From positions 124,001 to 188,000 of the forward strand of contig JANWWJ010000043.1 of assembly GCA_025056305.1 (NCBI GenBank): a DNA stretch of 64,000 nt, written 5' to 3'. The notes beneath the pieces were generated by a model, which saw only the letters and a program-made list of their open reading frames with translations, was not told where the DNA came from and did no database searches. Both the position numbers and the translations under genes were made by a program. The DNA comes from Chitinophagales bacterium (lineage in GTDB: Bacteria > Bacteroidota > Bacteroidia > Chitinophagales > UBA10324). Below, piece by piece: positions 55,508 to 63,699 of this stretch (positions are counted from its first letter, which is position 1; every line of letters begins with the position of its first letter).

Positions 55508-56101
55508 CTAGGAAGTCCACCGAAACGATTCAATCAACTTTATCAAATCCGGGCGAAGAAACTGTAAAACAGGAGCAATGGAATCCATGTTTGGTGTATT
55601 GTAGAAATACAGGGCACCCCGCAAAAAATGACGCGAGCTGTCTGTAAGGAAAAACTGTACCGCCGAAGCAGCATTACCCCCAACATCATACCACAGACCC
55701 CCTACCCCATGCGGATTGCTGATGACCGTTTCTTCGATAAATTCAGCTTTAATCACGTGCTTGTATGTAAGCCGATGTGCATCCAGCATCAGTTTTTCTA
55801 AATCGTTTCGGTGCTGCATCGGTTTGTAGCTAAGGTGAAGGTTACCGTTGAGTGTTGGGAACGTAAGGTTGAGCCAGCACGGGTTGTCCGGAACGGTGTC
55901 CAGAAAAACCTCGTCGCGGTTGATGATGCCATAGGCAGGATAAACAAATGTGAACGGACATAACGAATCGACATAGTGCGCATAGCTGCGCTCGGGAAAG
56001 GTGATCTTAAAGTAACCTCTGGGCTTAGGGGTTGACGCCTGACGGCACGAAAGCCCGAGCCATAAGGTGCTAAGAAGCAACAGCAGGCCTTTCATCCACA
56101 T
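55508..56101 (-). CDS. gldD: Gliding motility lipoprotein GldD
   Basis: 197 residues with a lipoprotein signal (Leu-Gly-Leu-Ser-Cys at ~15-19). Pro-Lys-Pro-Arg-Gly-Tyr-Phe-Lys-Ile opens the mature part, followed by Phe-Pro-Glu-Arg-Ser-Tyr, Cys-Trp-Leu-Asn-Leu, Leu-Ser-Tyr-Lys-Pro, and Phe-Leu-Thr-Asp-Ser-Ser-Arg-His-Phe-Leu-Arg-Gly-Ala-Leu-Tyr-Phe, all GldD marks. GldD is needed for gliding in Flavobacterium johnsoniae; its biochemical role is not known. Its start overlaps the end of gldE by 32 nt. Confidence 0.93.
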   Translation of the reverse strand: MWMKGLLLLLSTLWLGLSCRQASTPKPRGYFKITFPERSYAHYVDSLCPFTFVYPAYGIINRDEVFLDTVPDNPCWLNLTFPTLNGNLHLSYKPMQHRNDLEKLMLDAHRLTYKHVIKAEFIEETVISNPHGVGGLWYDVGGNAASAVQFFLTDSSRHFLRGALYFYNTPNMDSIAPVLQFLRPDLIKLIESFRWTS

Positions 56102-57347
56102 CGGTTCGGGTTACCCGTACGCGCTGAATGCGGTAATTTTCCATAGACAAAACCGTAAAGACCAGCCCTCTAAAGGTGATCACATCGTGCACGGCCGGAA
56201 TGGAACCGTTTAATTCCAGCAATAATCCACCAAGCGAATCAGAACTGCTTACCACTTCGCTGAAATAGTCTGCCGGTAGCTGCAGGATGCGACAAAAATC
56301 GGTCAACGACGTCTTACCTTCAAATTCATAGTTGAGGTTATCTAATTGTACATAATCCACTTCAATATGCTCATCAGTTTCATCACGTATTTCCCCAATA
56401 ATTTCTTCTAAAATATCTTCAAGCGTAATCAAGCCGGTGGTGCGCCCATACTCGTCCACAACGATGGCCATGTGTATTTGCTGTTGCTGCAGCTCGCGCA
56501 GCAGTTCGGCGATACGCTTGCTTTCGGGTACGAAATAAGCCGGCCGCAACAAGTTTTGCCAGGGTTGATGCTCGGCACGATTACACAAAGCCAACAAGTC
56601 TTTGGTGTACAAAATACCTATGACGGTGCCGTCGAGCCCTCCGCGAAAAACCGGTAACCGTGAAAAATTGCTTTCCCGAACGGTGCGCAATACCTGCTCG
56701 GTAGTATAGCTCTCATCTACGCCTACGATATCCAAGCTCGTGGTCATGATCTGGCGCACCAAGACTGAACGAAACTTTATCAGACCGGACAGCAGCGGCA
56801 GGTCGCGTTCATCACCAGCTGTTTCGGCCATCTGCTCTTCAGGCTTTTCCATTACCTGCTCTTCCCATTCTTTGCTGCGCGCAAAGCGCTGCTCGATAAG
56901 ACGGGATGACTCAATGATAAGCTGCGTGAACGGCAAAAACAGTCGGCTAAGCGCATACAACGGAACTCCCAGCCAACGCACCCAGAGCACCGTATTGCGG
57001 CCGGCAAAAAAGCGCGGGATCACCTCTTCAAACAACAACAACAAAATAATCAAGACGACAATCTCCAATAAGTACCATAACGGAGCCCAACGAAGACCAT
57101 CGAACAGATACGTTCCAATGCGAAATGCCAAAAACAAAATAGTGACGTTGATGATCATCTGCAACGTCTTTACCAATACCAACAAATGACGAGGTCTGGC
57201 TACAAGCTGTCGAATGGTTTGAAATACCTTCGGATGACGAACTTCCAAGTGACTCAAATCACTGGAAGTAAGGGCAAACAAGGCTTGTTCCCCTCCCGAG
57301 ACCAAAAAACCAAGGAAGATCAGCAGGAGGATGGCACCAAAACACAC
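56070..57347 (-). CDS. gldE: Gliding motility-associated GldE, CorC/HlyC-like
   Basis: 425 residues from the GTG at 57347. The N-terminal half has about three membrane segments of the DUF21/CNNM type (Phe-Leu-Val-Ser-Gly-Gly-Glu-Gln-Ala-Leu). A cytoplasmic CBS pair follows (Met-Thr-Thr-Ser-Leu-Asp-Ile-Val-Gly-Val, and Ile-Val-Val-Asp-Glu-Tyr-Gly-Arg-Thr-Thr-Gly-Leu-Ile-Thr-Leu-Glu-Asp), and a CorC-type domain (Tyr-Glu-Phe-Glu-Gly-Lys-Thr) ends it. The frame is open for about 25 more codons upstream without ATG, GTG or TTG, yet those residues are plausible membrane-protein sequence, so the true start is uncertain. Its neighbours ssb, mutY and gldD are the classic order. Confidence 0.88.
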   Translation of the reverse strand: MCFGAILLLIFLGFLVSGGEQALFALTSSDLSHLEVRHPKVFQTIRQLVARPRHLLVLVKTLQMIINVTILFLAFRIGTYLFDGLRWAPLWYLLEIVVLIILLLLFEEVIPRFFAGRNTVLWVRWLGVPLYALSRLFLPFTQLIIESSRLIEQRFARSKEWEEQVMEKPEEQMAETAGDERDLPLLSGLIKFRSVLVRQIMTTSLDIVGVDESYTTEQVLRTVRESNFSRLPVFRGGLDGTVIGILYTKDLLALCNRAEHQPWQNLLRPAYFVPESKRIAELLRELQQQQIHMAIVVDEYGRTTGLITLEDILEEIIGEIRDETDEHIEVDYVQLDNLNYEFEGKTSLTDFCRILQLPADYFSEVVSSSDSLGGLLLELNGSIPAVHDVITFRGLVFTVLSMENYRIQRVRVTRTDVDERPAVAS

Positions 57348-57438
57348 CGCTACGGCCGGAAAGACGGATGTGGTGGTTACCTGCTGAATGATTACAACAC
57401 CAGCACTACTACCTTCTTCCGTAGTTTAGATTTTACGG

Positions 57439-57446
57439 CAAAGGTA
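57439..57446 (-). promoter_or_regulatory. TAnnTTTG -7 box for gldE-gldD
   Basis: TACCTTTG on the minus strand lies 92 nt before the GTG at 57347, between ssb and gldE, so gldE-gldD can be transcribed apart from mutY-ssb. Confidence 0.5.
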
Positions 57447-57489
57447 TAAGACCTAATTGCCACTATGGTAGGGTACTAACCGCAAACCC

Positions 57490-57885
57490 TCAGAAAGGCA
57501 GGTCGTCGGCTTCTTCCACAATATCCGCAGCCGATTCCTGCGCATCTGGGGGTGTTCCGTTGCCCCGCCGATCGAGCATCATCAGGCTGGTGGCTACAAT
57601 TTCGTAAGCCCGCTGTTGATTGTTGTTCTTGTCTGTGAACTCACGGCTTCGTATGCGGCCCTCAACCAATACAGTACTGCCCTTGTGCAGGTATTTTTCC
57701 GCAATTTCAGCCCAGCGATTCCACAGCACTACGTTGTGCCATTCGGTGTGCTCACTTCGGTTACCATCTCTGGTTCTGAAATACTCAGTTGTAGCCAACC
57801 AAAGATGCGCAACTACACTACCTTCTTTGGGACGACGCACATCCGGTTCTTTACCCAGATTGCCGATAAGGATAACTTTATTCAT
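57490..57885 (-). CDS. ssb: Single-stranded DNA-binding protein
   Basis: 131 residues from the ATG at 57885 (Met-Asn-Lys-Val-Ile-Leu-Ile-Gly-Asn-Leu-Gly). An ATG three codons earlier is an alternative. The OB fold is complete (Gly-Asn-Leu-Gly-Lys-Glu-Pro-Asp-Val-Arg, Trp-His-Asn-Val-Val-Leu-Trp, Gly-Ser-Thr-Val-Leu-Val-Glu-Gly-Arg), and the acidic tail ends in Asp-Asp-Leu-Pro-Phe, which binds repair and replication partners. The start overlaps the end of mutY by 8 nt. Confidence 0.96.
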   Translation of the reverse strand: MNKVILIGNLGKEPDVRRPKEGSVVAHLWLATTEYFRTRDGNRSEHTEWHNVVLWNRWAEIAEKYLHKGSTVLVEGRIRSREFTDKNNNQQRAYEIVATSLMMLDRRGNGTPPDAQESAADIVEEADDLPF

Positions 57886-58975
57886 ACCTCTCATAAGCCA
57901 GTAATTTTTCACAAGGTACGTAATTTTTTAAGTATTGCCTAATGAATTGTGGAAAAGCAAAGTTTTTTAAATGGCCGTAAGGAACACGTTGCCAACCTTC
58001 AGGCACTTTTAACAAAGAAGAGTGAACAGGTACGTGCGCAAACGTCACCTGGAGGCATTGGTGGCTTAGTCGGTGCTGGAATGAGGAACTAAGCCAAAGG
58101 CGCCGCGGTACTTTCTTTAACCATCCAGAGGATTGCAGAAGGCGACGCACCTTGGGAAAATCGTAAGAGCCGTCGGTTTCCAGCCAAGGGAAGGCAAACA
58201 AATGACGGTAAATGTCTTTAGCATCACGACGTGTGATATATGTACTTCCCTTCAAGTGAAAAATAAAAAATACCAAATAACGAGTTCTTACAGCCACCTT
58301 CGGCGACTGACGGGGCAAGTCCGAGATCAGACCCTGCTGAAAGGCCACGCAATGCTTACGAAAAAAACAGCTTGAGCATTGAGGTTGGCGAGGGGTACAT
58401 ACCGTAGCACCGAAATCCATGAGTGCCTGATTGAAAGTGCCTGGCTGCTGGGGATCCAGCAAGGTCTGGGCCAAGGTTTCAAAAGCTTTTCGGTGGTGCG
58501 TTAGCGATTGATCCAATCCAAAAGCACGGGCTAAAACCCGGCATACATTGCCATCTACGACAGCAAATGGTTGATTAAAAGCAAAGGAAACTATCGCCGC
58601 AGCGGTGCAGGGGCCAACGCCCTTTAAGGCAAGCCACTCTTCATAAGAGCGGGGAAAACGCCCGCCATAATTTTGATAAAGGTGACGTGCAGCCTGATGT
58701 AAATGGCGTGCCCTGCTGTAATAGCCCAGGCCTTGCCATAGGTGCAACAGCTCATCCACATGCGCATGGGCCAGCCGTTTTAACGTAGGATAGTGGCGCA
58801 ACAAGCGCTTGAGGTAAGGAATGCCTTGCTCTACGCGAGTTTGTTGCAAGACCACCTCACGCAGCCATATTCGATAAGGATCGCGCCAATGTCGCCATGG
58901 TAAAGAGCGGCCGTGATGGCTGTACCACCGCAGAAGTCCATTACGGAAAAGTGCATGTGTCCGACTCAGTTTCAT
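57878..58975 (-). CDS. mutY: A/G-specific adenine glycosylase MutY
   Basis: 365 residues from the ATG at 58975. Removes adenine opposite 8-oxoguanine. The helix-hairpin-helix motif with the catalytic Asp reads Leu-Lys-Gly-Val-Gly-Pro-Cys-Thr-Ala-Ala-Ala-Ile, then Val-Val-Asp-Gly-Asn-Val. The iron-sulfur ligands show the exact C-x6-C-x2-C-x5-C spacing. A C-terminal NUDIX-like part recognises 8-oxoguanine. A longer frame to 59047 would add an unlikely N-terminal extension. Confidence 0.95.
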   Translation of the reverse strand: MKLSRTHALFRNGLLRWYSHHGRSLPWRHWRDPYRIWLREVVLQQTRVEQGIPYLKRLLRHYPTLKRLAHAHVDELLHLWQGLGYYSRARHLHQAARHLYQNYGGRFPRSYEEWLALKGVGPCTAAAIVSFAFNQPFAVVDGNVCRVLARAFGLDQSLTHHRKAFETLAQTLLDPQQPGTFNQALMDFGATVCTPRQPQCSSCFFRKHCVAFQQGLISDLPRQSPKVAVRTRYLVFFIFHLKGSTYITRRDAKDIYRHLFAFPWLETDGSYDFPKVRRLLQSSGWLKKVPRRLWLSSSFQHRLSHQCLQVTFAHVPVHSSLLKVPEGWQRVPYGHLKNFAFPQFIRQYLKNYVPCEKLLAYERYE

Positions 58976-59062
58976 TGTTTGAACACCTTCGCGATCAATC
59001 ATTTCAATTAAAATTCTGATTTTTGCATTGTTAGATCCGGACACCACCAGTCCTGTAAAACC

Positions 59063-59371
59063 ATGAGAAAAGTTGATTTGGTTAAACAGATATCAGAAAA
59101 AACCGGGATTCCCCAAATTGACGTTCTCATTACGTTGGAGTCTTTTTTTAAAGAAGTAAAGGAATCACTTCGCAACGGCGAAAATGTTTATATCCGTGGA
59201 TTTGGAAGCTTTATTCTCAAGAAACGCAGGCAAAAAATAGGACGCATCATTCGCAAGAATAAAGCCATTGTGATTCCCGAACATTACATTCCCGCTTTCA
59301 AGCCTGCCAACGTGTTCAAGGAAATGGTGCACGATTCCGTGCCCAAAAAGCAACGCGAGCATGAAACTTAA
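59063..59371 (+). CDS. HU/IHF-family DNA-binding protein
   Basis: 102 residues. Thr-Lys-like Val-Asp-Leu-Val-Lys-Gln-Ile-Ser-Glu-Lys-Thr, then Val-Tyr-Ile-Arg-Gly-Phe-Gly-Ser-Phe and Ile-Pro-Ala-Phe-Lys-Pro-Ala. It is a nucleoid or bending protein of the HU/IHF type, with the arm residues around Lys-Lys-Arg-Arg-Gln-Lys-Ile-Gly-Arg. The same gene precedes mutY in F. johnsoniae (named himA). It is divergent from mutY, and its end overlaps the TPR gene by 11 nt. Confidence 0.94.
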   Translation: MRKVDLVKQISEKTGIPQIDVLITLESFFKEVKESLRNGENVYIRGFGSFILKKRRQKIGRIIRKNKAIVIPEHYIPAFKPANVFKEMVHDSVPKKQREHET

Positions 59372-60200
59372 GCACGGTTTATTTCTTGCCGCAGCTGCGG
59401 CCCTTACTGCCGTTCTCTTTCTTTTTGCCGACACCATACCACCGCCTCCCGAGCCCGCAAACCAAGCCATCGAATCCATCGATCAACCCCAAGTTGAAGC
59501 ATCCACCATTATTGAGGCAGCACAGAAACTGCTGCCCGAAGGTCCCGCCGAAGAAGTTCGACAAAAAGAGCTAGCCTTGCGCCGTGCCAGAAATGACCAG
59601 CAAAGAGCTGCACTGCTGGCGGATCTGGCTAAAAGTTGGGAGCAAATTGGCCATCCTGTCCTGGCAGGTCATTACTACGAAGAAGCATACCGTATGTATC
59701 CCGAACGTAAATGGCTGGAACAAGCAGCCGAATTGTATTTTGTGGGTTTTTCCCTTGCGTCCGACAGCACGACCCGCCTTTTTGGTGCCCAACGGGCCGC
59801 CGCTGCTTATCACCAACTCTATGACCTGGACAGCACGCGGCTCGAGTATCGAATCCGAGAAGCTACTAGCTATATTGATGGATTGGGCAATGTAATGCAA
59901 GGTGTCATGTTGCTTCGGGAAGTAGAAGCTATTGATCCTGACCATGCACAAGTAAACGTAATTTTAGGGCGTTTAGGCGTTTTATCGGGCCAATACGACA
60001 AGGCTATTGCGCGCCTGGAAAAAGTGACGCGCAACGATCCAAAGCATGCAGAAGCATATTTTCATTTAGCCCAAGCCTATAGAGCCGTAGGTCGCACCAA
60101 TGATGCCATCGCTGCATTTGAGCGCGTACGTGATTTGGTTGACGACCCTGAATTTGACGCACAACTCAACCATTTAATCGAACAAATCAAAAAACGTTGA
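59361..60200 (+). CDS. TPR-repeat membrane-anchored protein
   Basis: 279 residues. A single N-terminal membrane segment or signal (about 6-24) precedes a Pro-rich stretch, a helical region and TPR repeats at ~145-275 (for example Ala-Gln-Val-Asn-Val-Ile-Leu-Gly-Arg-Leu-Gly-Val-Leu-Ser-Gly-Gln-Tyr and Ala-Glu-Ala-Tyr-Phe-His-Leu-Ala-Gln-Ala-Tyr). The role is likely scaffolding. Overlap with the HU gene and closeness to the next peptide suggest one transcript. Confidence 0.85.
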   Translation: MKLKHGLFLAAAAALTAVLFLFADTIPPPPEPANQAIESIDQPQVEASTIIEAAQKLLPEGPAEEVRQKELALRRARNDQQRAALLADLAKSWEQIGHPVLAGHYYEEAYRMYPERKWLEQAAELYFVGFSLASDSTTRLFGAQRAAAAYHQLYDLDSTRLEYRIREATSYIDGLGNVMQGVMLLREVEAIDPDHAQVNVILGRLGVLSGQYDKAIARLEKVTRNDPKHAEAYFHLAQAYRAVGRTNDAIAAFERVRDLVDDPEFDAQLNHLIEQIKKR

Positions 60201-60203
60201 TAT

Positions 60204-60299
60204 ATGCCCTCTGGCAAGAAAAGAAAAAGACACAAAATGGCTACGCACAAGCGGAAAAAGCGCTTGCGCAAAAACCGCCATAAGAAGAAATTACGTTAA
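60204..60299 (+). CDS. 31-residue highly basic peptide, probably ribosome-associated
   Basis: The frame starts 3 nt after the TPR stop codon and encodes 31 residues, 19 of them Lys, Arg or His, opening Met-Pro-Ser-Gly-Lys-Lys-Arg-Lys-Arg-His-Lys. Short basic proteins with this opening recur before rng in Bacteroidota and are, from memory, annotated as AURKAIP1/COX24-domain proteins. A small ribosomal protein, bL38, is reported for F. johnsoniae and could be related. Ribosomal or RNA binding fits the charge, but I cannot confirm the family here. Confidence 0.7.
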   Translation: MPSGKKRKRHKMATHKRKKRLRKNRHKKKLR

Positions 60300-60313
60300 C
60301 CCTCTGGCACCAT

Positions 60314-60430
60314 GCCCTCTCAGTGAGGGCGCAGTGAGCCAGTTCCATTTCGTGGGCCTTTCTTTTGGCAAAAAACGAAAGGGCCCACCTGCCACCACAG
60401 ATCGTGGCGGCCTTTTCTTCTTTTCTTTTG
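60314..60430 (+). promoter_or_regulatory. Three-hairpin leader before RNase E/G
   Basis: Three stem-loops follow one another: 60314-60330 (perfect 6-bp stem, 5-nt loop); 60352-60388 (11-bp stem with one bulged G, 14-nt loop); and 60391-60411 (8-bp stem with one mismatch, 5-nt loop) followed by a T-rich tract. The third resembles an attenuator or terminator. RNase E of E. coli controls its own mRNA through leader structure, so a similar role is an attractive inference. Confidence 0.5.
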
Positions 60431-60452
60431 TTGCCCGGGCCTGTGAATACCT

Positions 60453-62069
60453 ATGGCCAGTGAAACTCCATTAAAAAGGGAGCTCATCATCAATGCCAGC
60501 CGTCAAGGTGTGGAAATAGCCTTGCTCGAAGATGGGCTGTTGGTTGAATTGCATCAAGACCACCCCAACCGTGAACTAGCCATCGGAGACCTCATCCTGG
60601 CACGTGTGGAACGCATCGTCTCCGGCATGAATGCTGCTTTTGTGGATATCGGTCAGGTCAAAAACGGTTTTTTGCACTATTCCGACTTAGGGCCTCAAAT
60701 ACGCTCTTGGCAAAAATTTACCCGTATGGCCTTGGAAGGTCAGGCTCCGGATCAGCTCGCCGATTTCGAACTCGAACCGGAAACCGTCAAAACGGGTAAA
60801 ATCGGAAACATCCTCAACCGGCGATATCCGCTGTTGGTGCAGGTGATCAAGGAACCCATCAGCAATAAAGGTCATCGCTTATCGTGCGACATAGCTCTTG
60901 CTGGCCGTTATTTAGTGGTGAAGCCGTTCACCAACGATATCAGTATTTCGAAAAAAATCATCGCAACCGATGAGCGCAAGCGCCTGCAACGGCTTGTCGA
61001 AAGTATCCGCCCGCGCAACTTTGGAATTATTGTCCGCACCTTAGCTGAGGGTCGTTCCGTTCAAGAACTTCATGAAGAATTATTACAGCATCTGGAAAAA
61101 TGGAAGCAACTGACCCAACAACTGAAAGGAGCGCAGCCTCCCGTTAAGGTGCTCAGTGAAATGAGCAAGACCTCTACGTTGCTGCGCGACATGCTCAATG
61201 ATTCGTTTCATCGCATTGTCGTTAATTCGCGAGAGCTCTACAATGAAATCCGCAACTATGTTGCACGTATTGCTCCGGAGCAGGTGGACATTGTTCAACT
61301 CTATTCAGGCCGAGCGCCCATATTTGACCAGTACGACGTAACGAAACAAATCAAGTCTTCTTTTGGCCGTCAAGTTCCGCTCAAAAACGGCGGCTATCTT
61401 ATTATCGAACGCACCGAAGCCATGCACGTCATCGATGTAAACAGCGGCCAGCAGCCCCTACAGGCTGCCACCCAAGAAGACAATGCCCTTCAGGTTAACT
61501 TGGCTGCCCTTCCTGAAATAGCACGGCAATTACGGCTGCGCGACCTAGGTGGCATCATCATTGTTGACCTCATTGACGTGCGTAACCCCGAAAGCCGTCG
61601 GTTGCTGCAAAAAACTTTTCACGAGCTGATGAAGCGCGACAAAGCGCGACATACTATTTTGCCCATCAGCCGCTTTGGGTTGCTGCAAATCACCCGTCAA
61701 CGCGTCAAGCCAGAAGTCATCATTCCCACTGAAGAAGTATGCCCCGACTGCGGCGGTACCGGCAAAATCGGGCCATCCATCCTGATTATTGATGAAATCG
61801 AAAAAAATCTAGAATACATTATAAAAAACAATAATCATAAAAAAATTACCTTATTCGTTCATCCTTACCTGGAAGCATACATCACCAAAGGGCTGTGTTC
61901 TATTCGGATTAAATGGCTTTGGAAGTATCGGCGTTTCATTCGGGTTGACAGCAGCGACAATCTGGCGATAACCGAATTTCACTTTTTCGACGCAAACGGA
62001 GAAGAAATTATCGTCAACGGCAACGCCGCACGCCCGTCGCCCTTAATTGTTCCTCAAAGATCAGCATAG
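60453..62069 (+). CDS. rng: Ribonuclease E/G
   Basis: 538 residues. An endonuclease for RNA processing and decay. The N-terminal S1-like part has Leu-Val-Glu-Leu and Gly-Asp-Leu-Ile-Leu-Ala-Arg-Val-Glu-Arg-Ile-Val-Ser-Gly-Met-Asn-Ala-Ala-Phe-Val-Asp-Ile-Gly. Catalytic aspartates are seen in His-Val-Ile-Asp-Val-Asn-Ser-Gly and Ile-Ile-Val-Asp-Leu-Ile-Asp. The zinc-link cysteines are in Cys-Pro-Asp-Cys-Gly-Gly-Thr-Gly. It has no long disordered tail of the RNase E type. The last 16 nt overlap the convergent nadE. Confidence 0.96.
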   Translation: MASETPLKRELIINASRQGVEIALLEDGLLVELHQDHPNRELAIGDLILARVERIVSGMNAAFVDIGQVKNGFLHYSDLGPQIRSWQKFTRMALEGQAPDQLADFELEPETVKTGKIGNILNRRYPLLVQVIKEPISNKGHRLSCDIALAGRYLVVKPFTNDISISKKIIATDERKRLQRLVESIRPRNFGIIVRTLAEGRSVQELHEELLQHLEKWKQLTQQLKGAQPPVKVLSEMSKTSTLLRDMLNDSFHRIVVNSRELYNEIRNYVARIAPEQVDIVQLYSGRAPIFDQYDVTKQIKSSFGRQVPLKNGGYLIIERTEAMHVIDVNSGQQPLQAATQEDNALQVNLAALPEIARQLRLRDLGGIIIVDLIDVRNPESRRLLQKTFHELMKRDKARHTILPISRFGLLQITRQRVKPEVIIPTEEVCPDCGGTGKIGPSILIIDEIEKNLEYIIKNNNHKKITLFVHPYLEAYITKGLCSIRIKWLWKYRRFIRVDSSDNLAITEFHFFDANGEEIIVNGNAARPSPLIVPQRSA

Positions 62070-63694
62070 GAAGCCACGATGGGCATGCGGCGGCCCGACC
62101 CGAATGCTTTTGCAGAAACACGTAAAACCGGAGGGGCCTGTCGCCGCTTGAATTCACTGCGGCTAACCATATCCAATACGCGGTTGACCAAAGCAGGGTC
62201 ATACCCTTTGTTGATCAAGTCAAGCCTTCCCTTTCGGTGTTCAATGTGTTGTTCCAAAATGTGATCTAAGACATCATAAGGAGGTAGGCTATCTGTATCC
62301 AACTGTCCGGGTTTGAGTTCGGCCGTCGGAGCTCGCTGAACGATGGTCCATGGAATGCATTCCCCATTCCGATTTATCCATCTAGCCAGTTGATATACTT
62401 GTGTTTTATATACATCTCCCAAGACCGACAATCCACCGGCCAAATCACCATATAGGGTACCATAGCCTGTAGCCAGCTCGCTTTTGTTTGAAGTGTTCAG
62501 CAAGATATAGCCGTGTTTGTTGGCATATGCCATGAGCAACAGACAGCGCAGTCGGGCTTGAAGGTTTTCTTCGGTGATGTCGAAGCCCTTTCCACCCGAA
62601 AGCGGCTGCATGAGGGTTACAGCCTGTTCATACAGGCCAGAGATGGGAACAATATCGTATTGAATTTTCAGGTTGTATGCCAATGCTGCAGCATCGATCA
62701 GCGATTGTTGCGACGTAAACGGGGAAGGCAACAACAAGGCATGCACGGCATGTGATCCCAAGGCAGCTACTGCCAATGTGGCGACAACGGCGGAATCAAT
62801 ACCCCCACTGAGGCCGACCAGCGCTTGCGTCATATTCATTTTTTTAAAATATTCTCTGATACCGAACACCAAGGCATCATACAACCGTTCTACCGGCAGG
62901 GGCTGTTGTGCTAGCGATGGACCTTGATAATTTGTGATGTAGTCCAGATCATAAATCCTCAGGTCTTCTGCAAAATACAAACACTCATCCACGATACTGC
63001 CGTTGGGCGCAGCCACCAGCGATCCGCCATCGAAAATCAGGTCTGTATGGCCACCGACGCAATTGCAATAAAAGACCGGCAATCGGTGGTTGCGTGCAAT
63101 GCCGGAAATGAGGTTAATGCGTTCGGCTGCCTTGTTTAGATCAAACGGCGAGGCAGATATGTTAATCAAAAATCCCGGTTGAAAACGATCTAGATAATCC
63201 AGGGGCGAGATCCGATACAGGGGGTTATTGCCTACGTTCCAGATATCTTCACAAATGGTGACCGCCGCTTTTTTTGCCCCTATCTGAACGGTTTGAAAAT
63301 CGCTGTTCGGCTCAAAGTAGCGGTATTCATCAAACACATCATAATTCGGAAGCAGTGATTTATGCCGAATGGCGGCAATGTGGCCGTCGTGCAACAGATA
63401 AGCCGAATTAAACAAATCTTTTCCTTCTGGCTTGGGATTCACCGAAGGGGCACCAATCAGGGCAGAAATGCCGCGCGTTGCCTCTGCGATGTGCCGTACC
63501 GCCTGCTCACAGCGACGCACGAAAGCAGTATACTCCAGCAAGTCTTGAGGAGGATAACCGCAAACACACAGTTCGGAAAAAACAACAACGTCAGCACCCC
63601 GAGAACGCGCTTGTTCTAAAGCTGCAATAATTTTTGCTTGATTGCCTTCAAAATCCCCGATCAGGTAATTCTGTTGGGCTAAAGCGATTTTCAT
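62054..63694 (-). CDS. nadE: NAD+ synthase, glutamine-dependent
   Basis: 546 residues from the ATG at 63694 (a longer frame to 63736 would include the promoter box). The N-terminal glutaminase has the triad Glu (Phe-Ser-Glu-Leu), Lys (His-Lys-Ser-Leu-Leu-Pro) and Cys (Thr-Ile-Cys-Glu-Asp). The synthetase has the PP-loop Ser-Gly-Gly-Ile-Asp-Ser-Ala. It uses glutamine and ATP to finish NAD synthesis, following nadC. It is convergent with rng. Confidence 0.95.
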   Translation of the reverse strand: MKIALAQQNYLIGDFEGNQAKIIAALEQARSRGADVVVFSELCVCGYPPQDLLEYTAFVRRCEQAVRHIAEATRGISALIGAPSVNPKPEGKDLFNSAYLLHDGHIAAIRHKSLLPNYDVFDEYRYFEPNSDFQTVQIGAKKAAVTICEDIWNVGNNPLYRISPLDYLDRFQPGFLINISASPFDLNKAAERINLISGIARNHRLPVFYCNCVGGHTDLIFDGGSLVAAPNGSIVDECLYFAEDLRIYDLDYITNYQGPSLAQQPLPVERLYDALVFGIREYFKKMNMTQALVGLSGGIDSAVVATLAVAALGSHAVHALLLPSPFTSQQSLIDAAALAYNLKIQYDIVPISGLYEQAVTLMQPLSGGKGFDITEENLQARLRCLLLMAYANKHGYILLNTSNKSELATGYGTLYGDLAGGLSVLGDVYKTQVYQLARWINRNGECIPWTIVQRAPTAELKPGQLDTDSLPPYDVLDHILEQHIEHRKGRLDLINKGYDPALVNRVLDMVSRSEFKRRQAPPVLRVSAKAFGSGRRMPIVASYADL

Positions 63695-63699
63695 CCCCG

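Noticed and set aside
55378-55647. An 89-codon plus-strand frame overlapping gldD
   Set aside because: It runs antisense to the well-supported gldD gene and has no family marks.
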